From NCBI GenBank assembly GCA_014729495.1, contig WJJV01000035.1, forward strand, positions 1 through 18,021: 18,021 bases of DNA, written 5' to 3'. The notes beneath the pieces were generated by a model that saw only the letters and a program-made list of their open reading frames with translations, was not told the origin of the DNA and did no database searches. Shown here one piece after another: positions 7,316 to 14,184 of the stretch. Position numbers and translations under genes: made by a program. Position 1 is the first letter of the stretch. Every line of letters starts with the position of its first letter. The stretch is from Candidatus Woesearchaeota archaeon. GTDB taxonomy: Archaea; Nanobdellota; Nanobdellia; Woesearchaeales; UBA12501.

Positions 7316-9057
7316 TCTCGCTTAAACCTATTGACATAATTCTCAGTAATTCTTGTATTTCCTTCAATGACCACAAGAGTATTCTGATAGTCATGCTGGA
7401 TGATATCAGCAAGCTGTTTTGCATCATCAGGTTTCAGGACAATGCCTCCATTTGTGATGTCTCTTCCATGATTGATGGCATCCAGCCTTTCCTGCATATA
7501 AGTCCCGCAGACCACTATGCCATTGCCTTTTCCACCTCCTGTTCTTTCAGCGCCTCTGTCAATATTGTTGGGATAGCTAAGAAGCATTGAAACCGGACCA
7601 TAGAGAGGCTTGTGGGTCTTGAGCCATGTGATTGATTCTATCTGGTATATGCCTTCAGGTGTCTTGTGGTCTCCCCTCTCTTTCTTTTGGCCAGAACCGC
7701 CGTTTCCATCAGTGGATCTCCAGACATACAATGGGTCTGGATTGAGCTGGCCATTGTTAACCTCAAAAAGTCCTGTGCCATTCTCTTCCTTATTGACATA
7801 TAAGATGTATCTAAGATCAGAATAGGTCTCAGAAATAGTGTCAAGTATGGTTCTCTGTCTTGGAGGTTCAGCAGTTTGCTCTGCTTCAGAGGTTGCAGTA
7901 GGGGTTCTGGTATTAACTGATTGGGTGCCTGCGGATCTGTAATCAGCAGGTTCATGAGATGCTACATGTCTGTCTTCTGCTCCTGAATCATATGCAGAGG
8001 TTTCTGCATTTGGTTCTGACCTCTCTGATTCAATGGCTGCTTGTTCCTCTTTTTTCTCTGATACTGCATTGTCTATCACAGTTCTGACATATCTCACAGA
8101 AGGCACACCTATGCTAAAAGCAGAATAGACAAGGAATCCGGCAACAGTCAGGGCTGCACCAGCTTTCATGATAGGCTTCAGGCTGCTGAATCTCCTGGAA
8201 GCCTCTTTATCTACCTCTTTCTCAAGGCTCTGGACAAAGACTGATACCTCTTCTGCACGGCTGTCGTCAGCTGAATATAATGCAGTCTGTATTGAGGATG
8301 CTTCGCTCAGTATCCGGCTCTTGCTTGCAGATGAGGGATCATCATAATACTGTTCCTTCATTTCCAGGAATCTTGAGTAAAGGCTGTCAACTGCAGAGGA
8401 CTGCTTCTGCTTGGAGCTCTTCTCTGTTAAGGCGCTTATTGTAAGGTCATTTATTGACTGGTCCAGGCTTTTGATAAGAGCATCAGCAACAGAAGATTCC
8501 TCTCCAAGCATGCCTGCTATTCTTTTGTGTTCTTCTGCGTCCTTTTTATATTCTCTAAGATCATCAAGATTGTCAGGATTCAGTTCAGTTTCTTTAAAGT
8601 TCCAGACTAATTTATCCAGCTGCTGTTTTGCTGTATTCAATGCTAATGGAGCAAGTTTCCTGGACTTATCTGTTGAGTTATCAAGTCTGGCAGAATATTC
8701 ATGCCATAGCTCTCTCATGACAATGTCAGATTCCAGATGAGAATATCTTTCCTGCATACTGGTGATATCATAAGATATCTCCTGCATTGCTGCGATTTTT
8801 TCTCTGGAGACATCTTCTGACAGTTCCTTGCCTAAAGAATCAATCTTCTCATTGATTGCATTGATATCCATCTCAAGATATGATGTCATCTCTGATTTCT
8901 CATTATCTATTGATTCCTGCGCCTTAGCAATCGCCGCATTAAGGCTGTCCTCGCTTATGGAAGTGTCTGCTGCTCTGATTTCTTCTATCAGATGGGCCTC
9001 AGGAACCTTGCCTTTTCTCAGTGAGTTGTAGATGATATCCTCTATACTATCAGACAT
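7312..9057 (-). CDS. membrane-anchored YkuD-like protein with a lost active site
   Basis: A 581-residue paralogue of the two active-looking YkuD proteins. ATG at 9057 is preferred over an in-frame GTG at 9066 because GGAGGTGA sits 6-7 bases before the ATG. The N-terminal 290 residues are helical and coiled-coil-like. One membrane span lies at about 296-316, an acidic/Thr-rich spacer follows, and the YkuD-like domain spans about 416-565. The landmark GDHKTPEGIYQI is kept, but the catalytic HGT motif reads CGT (Cys517 in place of His) and the nucleophile motif SHGC reads TNGG (535-538). Both His and both SHGC catalytic positions are therefore gone, so transpeptidase activity by the usual mechanism is not expected. 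A structural, regulatory or ligand-binding role is more likely. The gene starts 8 bases inside the end of the 289-residue gene and overlaps the next gene by 4 bases. Confidence 0.85.
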   Translation of the reverse strand: MSDSIEDIIYNSLRKGKVPEAHLIEEIRAADTSISEDSLNAAIAKAQESIDNEKSEMTSYLEMDINAINEKIDSLGKELSEDVSREKIAAMQEISYDITSMQERYSHLESDIVMRELWHEYSARLDNSTDKSRKLAPLALNTAKQQLDKLVWNFKETELNPDNLDDLREYKKDAEEHKRIAGMLGEESSVADALIKSLDQSINDLTISALTEKSSKQKQSSAVDSLYSRFLEMKEQYYDDPSSASKSRILSEASSIQTALYSADDSRAEEVSVFVQSLEKEVDKEASRRFSSLKPIMKAGAALTVAGFLVYSAFSIGVPSVRYVRTVIDNAVSEKKEEQAAIESERSEPNAETSAYDSGAEDRHVASHEPADYRSAGTQSVNTRTPTATSEAEQTAEPPRQRTILDTISETYSDLRYILYVNKEENGTGLFEVNNGQLNPDPLYVWRSTDGNGGSGQKKERGDHKTPEGIYQIESITWLKTHKPLYGPVSMLLSYPNNIDRGAERTGGGKGNGIVVCGTYMQERLDAINHGRDITNGGIVLKPDDAKQLADIIQHDYQNTLVVIEGNTRITENYVNRFKRE

Positions 9058-9919
9058 CTGATTCACCTCCCACAGGTATCACAGCAGTATGAGGAGAAAC
9101 ATCCCTTATCTTGAACTCCATATTCTCGCTGCACAGGACAGCACGGGCTTTGGAGGTATGGTCATAATCCATGCTCCTTCTTGAGTATTCAAGAACAAAA
9201 GAATCGGGTGCTGTGCATAATCCAGAGTATTGTGACCTGGATCTTATTCCTGAATATGCAAAAGGTCCAATCACTCCCTCTTTTAATTCTAAGGGAGTAA
9301 GTCCAACTTCAGTGTACAGGTGATGAAAAAGTGTGGTTGCATCAAGGAATTGTGACATCTGCAACTGCCGGAGATTGCCGTTTATTTTTGCTTCAACATG
9401 CTCTGAAAAGTTTATCAGGTAGCTTATCCACATTCCGTCTCTAAAGAAATCATAATAATTGGAAACTGTGAAGAACATATTGATGCGCTTGTCCCTGCAC
9501 TCGTAATTCAGCCTATCTGTTGAGAATCCATTTATTGATCTCGAGAGGTTCTTCAGCTCTGACCAGTAAAGCTGTTCTCTGGTATTCCCATCAACATCAC
9601 CATGGTCTGCGAGAAGGGACTTCTTCAGGAAAGATGTAATCAGATCATTTGCATCAACATAACTGCACCCTCTAGAATGGTCAATCTCTGACTTGAGCTC
9701 TTTTAAGGTATCTCCATCAGGAAGTCCTGAATTAGGATTTAATGTGACCTTTTCTATCCTGCCCTGTTCATGTTTTTGATCTGATAGATATACCTTAAGA
9801 ATACCTGATATCTGCTGAATATATGGATTCTGCTCAATACAGCTCAACCTATCAAGACATTCTGTCAGGCCTTTAAAATAGCCTGTTCTTAGTCCATCAT
9901 CTAGATTGTTGGATGCCAT
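9050..9919 (-). CDS. protein of unknown function, soluble
   Basis: I do not recognise this 289-residue protein. There is no signal peptide or membrane segment, so it is probably cytoplasmic. The middle (about 148-175) is rich in aromatic residues (FFTVSNYYDFFRDGMWISYL). The C-terminal third looks like mixed alpha/beta structure, with FVLEYSRR and EFKIRDVSPHTAVIPV reading like beta strands. It sits between the coiled-coil protein gene (41 bases upstream) and the inactive YkuD paralogue, whose ATG lies within its last codons. The ribosome binding site of the downstream gene is inside this coding sequence, consistent with coupled expression. Membership of the envelope operon is the only functional clue. 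Confidence 0.7.
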   Translation of the reverse strand: MASNNLDDGLRTGYFKGLTECLDRLSCIEQNPYIQQISGILKVYLSDQKHEQGRIEKVTLNPNSGLPDGDTLKELKSEIDHSRGCSYVDANDLITSFLKKSLLADHGDVDGNTREQLYWSELKNLSRSINGFSTDRLNYECRDKRINMFFTVSNYYDFFRDGMWISYLINFSEHVEAKINGNLRQLQMSQFLDATTLFHHLYTEVGLTPLELKEGVIGPFAYSGIRSRSQYSGLCTAPDSFVLEYSRRSMDYDHTSKARAVLCSENMEFKIRDVSPHTAVIPVGGESDV

Positions 9920-9960
9920 AGTAAGCCCAGATTCCTCGGCCAGATCAAAGATTAAAAGAT

Positions 9961-11328
9961 CTAAGGCGCAGTTCCATTGCCATGATAGCCAGGATCATCC
10001 TCTTCGTGAGGCATCTTTGTCTCATATACCACTTCAGGTTCACCAGCCCCTGCCGCAACTCCGCTGCCGGGTGCAGCAACTGCCTGTGCTGGATCAGCTA
10101 CTGTTGGTGAGGCAGCTCCATGAGCGGTTTTTGCACCAAGCATATTCTTTGGCCTGGATTTTGTTTCTATGGAACTGACAGACTCTTCAAAATTTGATCT
10201 GCGCCTTTCTCCAAATTCTTTTGCATTTTTTGACATTGTCTCTGCATCTATGATATAGTTATTGTCCTTCTGATCCAGTGTTGAAGCTGCCTGCAGAGCC
10301 ATAGTGTACAGATTGTTTGAGTAATTCGCCAATTCCATTACATCATCCAATCCTGATTGTATAACTCCTATTGACTCTGCAATTGTTTCAACAACCTCAT
10401 TTGTATTCCTTGAGACGTACAACAGATTGTCAATGAATGAAACATGCCTGTCTATTCTCTTTGCAAAAGCAGACCCTACTCCCTGGACGTTTGATAGTGT
10501 CTCTTCATAGGCGCCCAGCAGGACTTCAGAGTTAGAATACCAGACTTCATCTCCGTCAGCTTCATTGACAAGAAGCTCAGTAACTCCGAGATTCTTCCTG
10601 AGTGCATAAAGCTGATTGACTACATCCACATATGCATCATCTGCTCTTGATGTAGAATCCTTCTGCTGCTCAAGCTGAGCTATCTTATCCTGCAAAGCCT
10701 GCCAGTGTTTATGCAGTTTCTTTCCAGTCTTCAGGGATTCCTGAGCGTTCTTTGTGCATTCCTGCCTGTTGGTTCCAAGCACATTAAGAGAACTGTCTAT
10801 ATTTGATGTCATCTTATTGAGCTCTGAAACGTATCTGTTCAATTCTGTAAGATATGCCTGGATATACTGTTCAAGTTTCTCTCTGAGCTCACCAACTGCA
10901 AGAGGTTGTTTTTCAACTATTTCAACCTCCCTCTCCACTGTTACAGTCTCTGTTCTCCCTCTTACCATATCCGGCCATCCCCATGTAAGACCATACAGAT
11001 TATCAAGTGTTCTATCTAATGGCACTTTTTCCTGCTGAGGCTGCTTAGTCTTCTTTTTAACCAGCTTGTAAGCTTCTTCCTCGCCTCTTGTATCAAGGAT
11101 ATAGCTCTGAAGTCCCTCTCTCAACAAGCCCATCTTTTCTATTATGTCATCAATGTTAGAACTTGGAAGCATTGCCTTTGGCGATTTTCCAAGAGTATCA
11201 GGTGTTATCGGAGAAGGGCTTTTGTGACCAGAGCCGTCAACAATAGCATAAGGACTCTGAAAAAGATCCTCTATTGCTTTATCCTTTTCTTCTGTGATAG
11301 GCTTTGTTTCCTGATTTTTTTCTTCCAT
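9961..11328 (-). CDS. cytoplasmic coiled-coil protein with Ala/Gly/Pro tail
   Basis: A 455-residue protein with no membrane segment. Residues 1-60 are polar and disordered-looking. Two long helical, coiled-coil-like blocks lie at about 147-225 and 262-390. They follow a charged strand-like stretch at 126-140 (RTETVTVEREVEIVEK). The last 60 residues are Ala/Gly/Pro-rich and acidic. The start is decided by the sequence: GGAGGT stands 4 bases before ATG at 11328, whereas an in-frame TTG at 11340 overlaps that element and would add only four residues. I cannot assign a family. The arrangement of helices suggests a scaffold or adaptor that could bind the coiled-coil cytoplasmic domains of the YkuD proteins encoded downstream, but this is inference from context. 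It lies 39 bases after the lipoprotein gene and 41 bases before the next gene. Confidence 0.75.
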   Translation of the reverse strand: MEEKNQETKPITEEKDKAIEDLFQSPYAIVDGSGHKSPSPITPDTLGKSPKAMLPSSNIDDIIEKMGLLREGLQSYILDTRGEEEAYKLVKKKTKQPQQEKVPLDRTLDNLYGLTWGWPDMVRGRTETVTVEREVEIVEKQPLAVGELREKLEQYIQAYLTELNRYVSELNKMTSNIDSSLNVLGTNRQECTKNAQESLKTGKKLHKHWQALQDKIAQLEQQKDSTSRADDAYVDVVNQLYALRKNLGVTELLVNEADGDEVWYSNSEVLLGAYEETLSNVQGVGSAFAKRIDRHVSFIDNLLYVSRNTNEVVETIAESIGVIQSGLDDVMELANYSNNLYTMALQAASTLDQKDNNYIIDAETMSKNAKEFGERRRSNFEESVSSIETKSRPKNMLGAKTAHGAASPTVADPAQAVAAPGSGVAAGAGEPEVVYETKMPHEEDDPGYHGNGTAP

Positions 11329-11367
11329 TTTTACCTCCAAACCTTAAATTCTTTTCAACCGCAAGCT

Positions 11368-11691
11368 TCAATCCAGCGAATCCTCGATGGTAGATCTTGC
11401 ATTAGATTCCTGTCTCTTTCCTTGCTTCACTTCTGATGCTGAAGTGTCCCTGATATGGATATCAACACTGTAATCCTCAAATTTCAGTCCATTGCTGTCT
11501 GTCCTTGTTATGCCGTAAACATCTGTCGGATTCTGCTTGTCCTGAAGATACACCTGCTCAATGCCATTCTTCTCCTCCCTGAACAGCCTGTAATCCTTGT
11601 CCTGTGTACTCGAGCATCCGCTTACATATCCTGCTGTGAACAGAGCAGCTCCTGCTGCGATAGCTATCGCTTTTCCTGCCAGACCCATCAT
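11368..11691 (-). CDS. small lipoprotein of unknown function
   Basis: A 107-residue protein starting with a glycine/alanine-rich hydrophobic segment (about residues 3-24) that ends in VSGC, with Cys26 as the likely lipidated residue. The mature part of about 80 residues is polar, with a strand-rich centre (YRLFREEKNGIEQVYL) and a charged tail. Lipid attachment would place it on the outer face of the cell membrane, where the YkuD domains of the same operon are also predicted to be. Translation is coupled to the upstream gene: the stop and start overlap as ATGA at 11688-11691, with AGGGGTGAT just before. A second ATG directly follows the first, so the true start may be one codon later. Homologues cannot be named from sequence alone. 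Confidence 0.75.
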   Translation of the reverse strand: MMGLAGKAIAIAAGAALFTAGYVSGCSSTQDKDYRLFREEKNGIEQVYLQDKQNPTDVYGITRTDSNGLKFEDYSVDIHIRDTSASEVKQGKRQESNARSTIEDSLD

Positions 11692-12593
11692 TCATCACCC
11701 CTGGAATCCTTTATCTCGTTGTAGTTTTCTTTGAGGAATTCAACCATTCCCTCATAAGATCCTATGACATTGTCGAGGCCTCTTCTCTTGCCTTCACTGA
11801 CAAGAGCATCACTGGGTATCTGTTTCACTGCGACATCAGGATTTAGCCTTGAACCATATTTAGTCATCTCAGTCAAGGCCTCTTTATTGTCCTCTGGATT
11901 GTTCAGCATCTCATTGATAACAACTTCCTGTACTGAGCTCTTATCCGCGTCCTGTATCCTTGATGCAAGATCCTTTCCATGCCTCTTCAGCTCCTCTGGG
12001 GTCATGCTGCTCACAACATGATTTACACCTTCATACCTGTTCTCAGGATTGCTGAACATTGCTTCAATAGCCTGCTCTGTGTCAATATCATATCCTGCAA
12101 GCTCTCTGTCTATGTACTCCTGGCCGATTGAGAGGTCTTCTGTGAAAGAGTTGTATGTGAATGACATCTCTTCAGAACCTCCAGCAGGCCCTGCCCTTAT
12201 AGAGTATGAGCTTTCAGAACCGAGCGGGTCAGCATCTTGCTTTTCAACAAGGCACACTTCATCTGTGAATCTGCTGAAATAGCAGTCAGTAAGCTGATTT
12301 ATCTTTCCATGCTGAGTATAGGTAAGCGCTGTTGCTGCAGTCAGAGCACCAAGAAACAGAATATCTCTGAAAGAGGCAATCTTCATCCTTTTCTTTTTTT
12401 TAGGTTTTGGCGCAGAGCCTGTTGCTGCTCCTGATTCTGCTTTTCCTGAAGCATAATCCTGATCCAATGACAGGTCTATTTCAGGAGTTTCTTGTTCTTT
12501 CTTTTCTGCTCCGCCATTGCCTCCATTGTATTTCTTATTGAATTCTTCCTCAGACAATACTTCTGGGCCATGATCCTTATTCTTCTTGCTCAT
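11688..12593 (-). CDS. single-pass membrane protein, first gene of the YkuD operon
   Basis: A 301-residue protein. Residues 1-60 are polar and Gly/Glu-rich, followed by a strong basic cluster KPKKKKRMK (63-71) and a membrane span at about 76-93. The basic cluster puts the N-terminus inside and residues 94-301 outside. The outer part has Cys104 and Cys114 close to the membrane, which could form a disulfide, then a mostly helical, charged domain with two similar SNPEN / NNPEDN turns. I do not recognise the family. It is the first gene of a tightly spaced minus-strand series running down to 1548. Upstream there is a 253-base gap. A weak TATA-like CATAAAATAAT at about 12612-12622 would give a nearly leaderless transcript, but this is uncertain. 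Confidence 0.75.
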   Translation of the reverse strand: MSKKNKDHGPEVLSEEEFNKKYNGGNGGAEKKEQETPEIDLSLDQDYASGKAESGAATGSAPKPKKKKRMKIASFRDILFLGALTAATALTYTQHGKINQLTDCYFSRFTDEVCLVEKQDADPLGSESSYSIRAGPAGGSEEMSFTYNSFTEDLSIGQEYIDRELAGYDIDTEQAIEAMFSNPENRYEGVNHVVSSMTPEELKRHGKDLASRIQDADKSSVQEVVINEMLNNPEDNKEALTEMTKYGSRLNPDVAVKQIPSDALVSEGKRRGLDNVIGSYEGMVEFLKENYNEIKDSRGDE

Positions 12594-12846
12594 TTTGCAA
12601 CCCCCAAATAATTATTTTATGTTCTGATTCTCTTTCTGCTCTTTTAGCTGAGACCATTATAGAATATAGTTGCATGAGTTTTAATAACAATTTCTCAGAA
12701 ATAATCGCAGAGTTTACGCTAAGAATGAAAGATATCTAAGAATATCATAATTTCTACGAGTAGTACACAGGAAAAATGGAAGAATTACAGAAAAAAAGGA
12801 AAAATTATGAACAGATAATATCATCTGCTATATGAATGCATATGAT
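12594..12846. other. intergenic spacer between lipoprotein gene and YkuD operon
   Basis: This AT-rich spacer of 253 bases contains no convincing gene on either strand. On the minus strand it should hold the operon promoter. AT-rich TATA-like candidates lie near 12612-12622 and 12678-12690, but none is clearly better than background. Confidence 0.4.
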
Positions 12847-13404
12847 TTATCTGCAGTTTGTTCTTGGAATTATCACAAGAGGCTTGTTGATGCACACATC
12901 ACTGTTAGTAACAGGATATACATTTACCTGCTCAAGATGATCCAACAAGGATAATTCAAGAATCTTATCCTCACCTACCTCAAAAGTGAACTTCTCCATC
13001 TCATTAGCAAGAAGATTCTCATCATTATCAAGGTATGCCAGATAGACTCCTCCAAGAACAGCTCTTCCTGTGTTTCTTATTGTCAGCTCTGCTGTGTCAT
13101 CCATGTCAGTGCAGCCTATGTATCCAAGTGTCTGCTGTTCATCGCATTTGATCTCATTGATAGAGCCTGGGTCAACCTGCATCATCCTTTCCTCTTCCTC
13201 AGGGCTCAGTACATCTTCTGGTGGCATGACCTCTGAGTCCATGCCTTCTGCATCATCCTGCATGCTGTCGTCATCCATACTATCGCCTTCATCAGGCGCA
13301 ATAACGACATCCACACCCTCATCAGGTTGTGTGTCATCCAAGCTACTGCATGCTGCAAGAACAAGGATAAGAGCCAATGATACTGCAATCATAATTCTTC
13401 TCAT
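12847..13404 (-). CDS. acidic lipoprotein with beta-rich C-terminal domain
   Basis: A 185-residue secreted lipoprotein. The signal peptide MRRIMIAVSLALILVLAAC is classical: two arginines, a hydrophobic core, and a LAAC lipobox with Cys19. A very acidic, Met/Asp/Glu/Ser-rich stalk (about 22-75) leads to a compact domain at about 80-185 with strand-like repeats (TAELTIRNTG, GGVYLAYLD) and four cysteines (87, 98, 171, 184) that could pair. The domain reads like the Ig/CARDB-type sandwiches found on archaeal surface proteins, but I cannot name a family. The start at 13404 is set by GGAGGTG six bases before ATG; an upstream ATG at 13419 overlaps that element. A TATA element TTTATAAAT at 13448-13456 gives it its own promoter. 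It precedes the YkuD operon on the same strand by 253 bases. Confidence 0.8.
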   Translation of the reverse strand: MRRIMIAVSLALILVLAACSSLDDTQPDEGVDVVIAPDEGDSMDDDSMQDDAEGMDSEVMPPEDVLSPEEEERMMQVDPGSINEIKCDEQQTLGYIGCTDMDDTAELTIRNTGRAVLGGVYLAYLDNDENLLANEMEKFTFEVGEDKILELSLLDHLEQVNVYPVTNSDVCINKPLVIIPRTNCR

Positions 13405-13447
13405 ATTATCCACCTCCATCTGAATATCCTATTTAATGCAGCCATGA

Positions 13448-13456
13448 TTTATAAAT
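13448..13456 (-). promoter_or_regulatory. TATA element of the acidic lipoprotein gene
   Basis: TTTATAAAT stands about 44 bases before the chosen ATG at 13404. That spacing would place transcription start near 13425-13430 and leave a short leader carrying the GGAGGTG ribosome binding site. Confidence 0.55.
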
Positions 13457-13511
13457 ATTCTGGAAGAAATCAGTAAAAGTAGTGTATAATCAATTAAAGC
13501 AGAGATAAAGG

Positions 13512-13536
13512 AAAGCGCCACCGCCCGGATTTGAAC
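13512..13536 (-). pseudogene. duplicated 3' end of tRNA-Ser (fragment)
   Basis: Twenty-five bases here are identical to 13873-13897. They cover the 3' end of the intact tRNA-Ser: part of the T loop, the 3' strand of the T stem, the 3' acceptor strand and the discriminator G. On the 5' side the match ends abruptly. The upstream bases do not pair with the T stem (CTGTG instead of CCCGG), and no matching 5' acceptor strand lies nearby, so it cannot fold as a tRNA. It is a tRNA remnant or a target-like duplication. Confidence 0.75.
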
Positions 13537-13542
13537 ACAGCA

Positions 13543-13600
13543 CAACGGCTCACTCCGTTGACACGTGAGCTAAGTGGGGCACTCACAAGCTCGGCCCCAC
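13543..13600. repeat. hairpin pair beside the tRNA-Ser 3' fragment
   Basis: A perfect 6-bp hairpin CAACGG/CCGTTG (13543-13548 with 13555-13560) is followed by two alternative stems: GTGGGGC/GCCCCAC (13574-13580 with 13594-13600, 7 bp) and GTGAG/CTCAC (13565-13569 with 13582-13586). The two cannot form together in full. The stretch has a tRNA-like look but no consistent cloverleaf. Confidence 0.6.
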
Positions 13601-13640
13601 GACCAATATAAAAAAGCTAAATAACTAATATAAGAATAAT

Positions 13641-13731
13641 AAAAATTTGACCATTATCTTATAAGCAAATCCTAACCCCACCCTAAAGGGTGCGGTATTA
13701 ACGGATTTGCATTTTAGATGGTCAAATTTTT
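13641..13731. repeat. 91-bp imperfect palindrome with 14-bp perfect ends
   Basis: The ends AAAAATTTGACCAT (13641-13654) and ATGGTCAAATTTTT (13718-13731) are perfect inverted repeats. Inside them GCAAATCC/GGATTTGC (13665-13672 with 13703-13710) pair as well, and at the tip CACCC/GGGTG encloses TAAA. It could be a structured RNA, a REP-like palindrome or a tiny non-autonomous element. No direct target repeats or transposase were seen. The tip motif CTAAAG...GTGCGG...TATTAA reappears at 13811-13828. Confidence 0.7.
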
Positions 13732-13742
13732 AGTCTTGAAAA

Positions 13743-13860
13743 CCCTCAGAAATCAAGCATTTCTGGGGTGTCAAAAATGCTGTGCATTTTTGAACATGGC
13801 ACCTCTCGCACTAAAGTGCGGGGTATTAAACCCAATGAAAATGGCTTGGTGCCATTTTCA
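13743..13860. repeat. run of four adjacent perfect hairpins
   Basis: Consecutive stems with unrelated sequences: CAGAAAT/ATTTCTG (13747-13753 with 13759-13765), TCAAAAATGC/GCATTTTTGA (13771-13780 with 13784-13793, 10 bp, 3-base loop), CGCACT/AGTGCG (13807-13812 with 13815-13820), and TGAAAATGGC/GCCATTTTCA (13836-13845 with 13851-13860, 10 bp). An outer 8-bp stem ATGGCACC/GGTGCCAT (13796-13803 with 13848-13855) competes with the last one. Confidence 0.8.
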
Positions 13861-13862
13861 AT

Positions 13863-13876
13863 AAAAAAGCAAAAAG
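13863..13876 (-). terminator. T-run terminator of tRNA-Ser
   Basis: Directly after the discriminator base the minus strand reads CTTTTTGCTTTTTT. Such T tracts are typical termination sites for archaeal tRNA transcripts. Confidence 0.5.
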
Positions 13877-14021
13877 CGCCACCGCCCGGATTTGAACCGG
13901 GATTACGGGCCTTCGGCCCTAGACCTTTTGTCTAGGCCAAAAGGTATCCCGAAGGAAACCGGCTGACCTGATCCTGAATGAAACTCAAGGCCGGCGCAGT
14001 ACCGGATTGTGCCACGGTGGC
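13877..14021 (-). tRNA. tRNA-Ser(UGA) with 19-nt intron and enlarged variable region
   Basis: The acceptor strands GCCACCG (14021-14015) and CGGTGGC (13884-13878) pair fully, with discriminator G at 13877 and no encoded CCA. The T arm is CCCGG-TTCAAAT-CCGGG (13901-13885). The anticodon stem is CCGGC/GCCGG, and the loop reads C-T-TGA-G with anticodon TGA at 13987-13985, interrupted by a 19-nt intron (13983-13965). A CTTG/CAGG helix between two 3-nt bulges fits the archaeal bulge-helix-bulge splice motif. The D stem is a short 3 bp (GCA/TGC), as is usual for type II tRNAs. The variable region (13958-13902) is 57 nt, about 40 more than a normal serine arm. It contains CCTTCGG/CCGAAGG plus inner hairpins, so a second, non-canonical intron or an expanded arm is likely. 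Confidence 0.85.
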
Positions 14022-14067
14022 ATTTTAGTTAATACAGAGCACATTTTAGCAAGGAATAGAGGGTAAA

Positions 14068-14089
14068 TATAAAGGTTATTGTTATTCAG
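14068..14089 (-). promoter_or_regulatory. tRNA-Ser promoter (TATA region)
   Basis: On the minus strand CTGAATAACAATAACCTTTATA contains a TATA-like ACCTTTATATT about 45 bases before the tRNA, implying a leader of roughly 20 nt. The same 22 bases recur with two changes at 14247-14268, before the broken tRNA copy. Confidence 0.55.
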
Positions 14090-14184
14090 ACCATTCCGAG
14101 CAAAGCGAGGATATGGTCCTTGATGGCCGGATCAAGTATCAAAAACTGCGGTTTTTGGGAATTTCAGGAGCAGGCTCCTGAAAT
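14089..14184. repeat. second run of four adjacent hairpins
   Basis: Back-to-back perfect stems: GACCAT/ATGGTC (14089-14094 with 14113-14118), CTTGAT/ATCAAG (14119-14124 with 14131-14136), CAAAAAC/GTTTTTG (14140-14146 with 14151-14157), and ATTTCAGGAGC/GCTCCTGAAAT (14161-14171 with 14174-14184, 11 bp, 2-base spacer). The four stems have unrelated sequences. No open frame or cloverleaf explains them. Confidence 0.8.

Noticed and set aside
13512..13601. Second complete tRNA gene
   Set aside because: The T stem does not pair and there is no matching 5' acceptor strand. Only the last 25 bases are tRNA-derived.
13512..13897. Integrated element flanked by tRNA 3'-end att sites
   Set aside because: The duplicated tRNA 3' end resembles attL/attR, but the interval between copies is only about 340 bases and has no integrase or other gene.
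13641..14184. CRISPR array
   Set aside because: The hairpins all differ in sequence and spacing; no direct repeat of constant length recurs and there are no cas genes.
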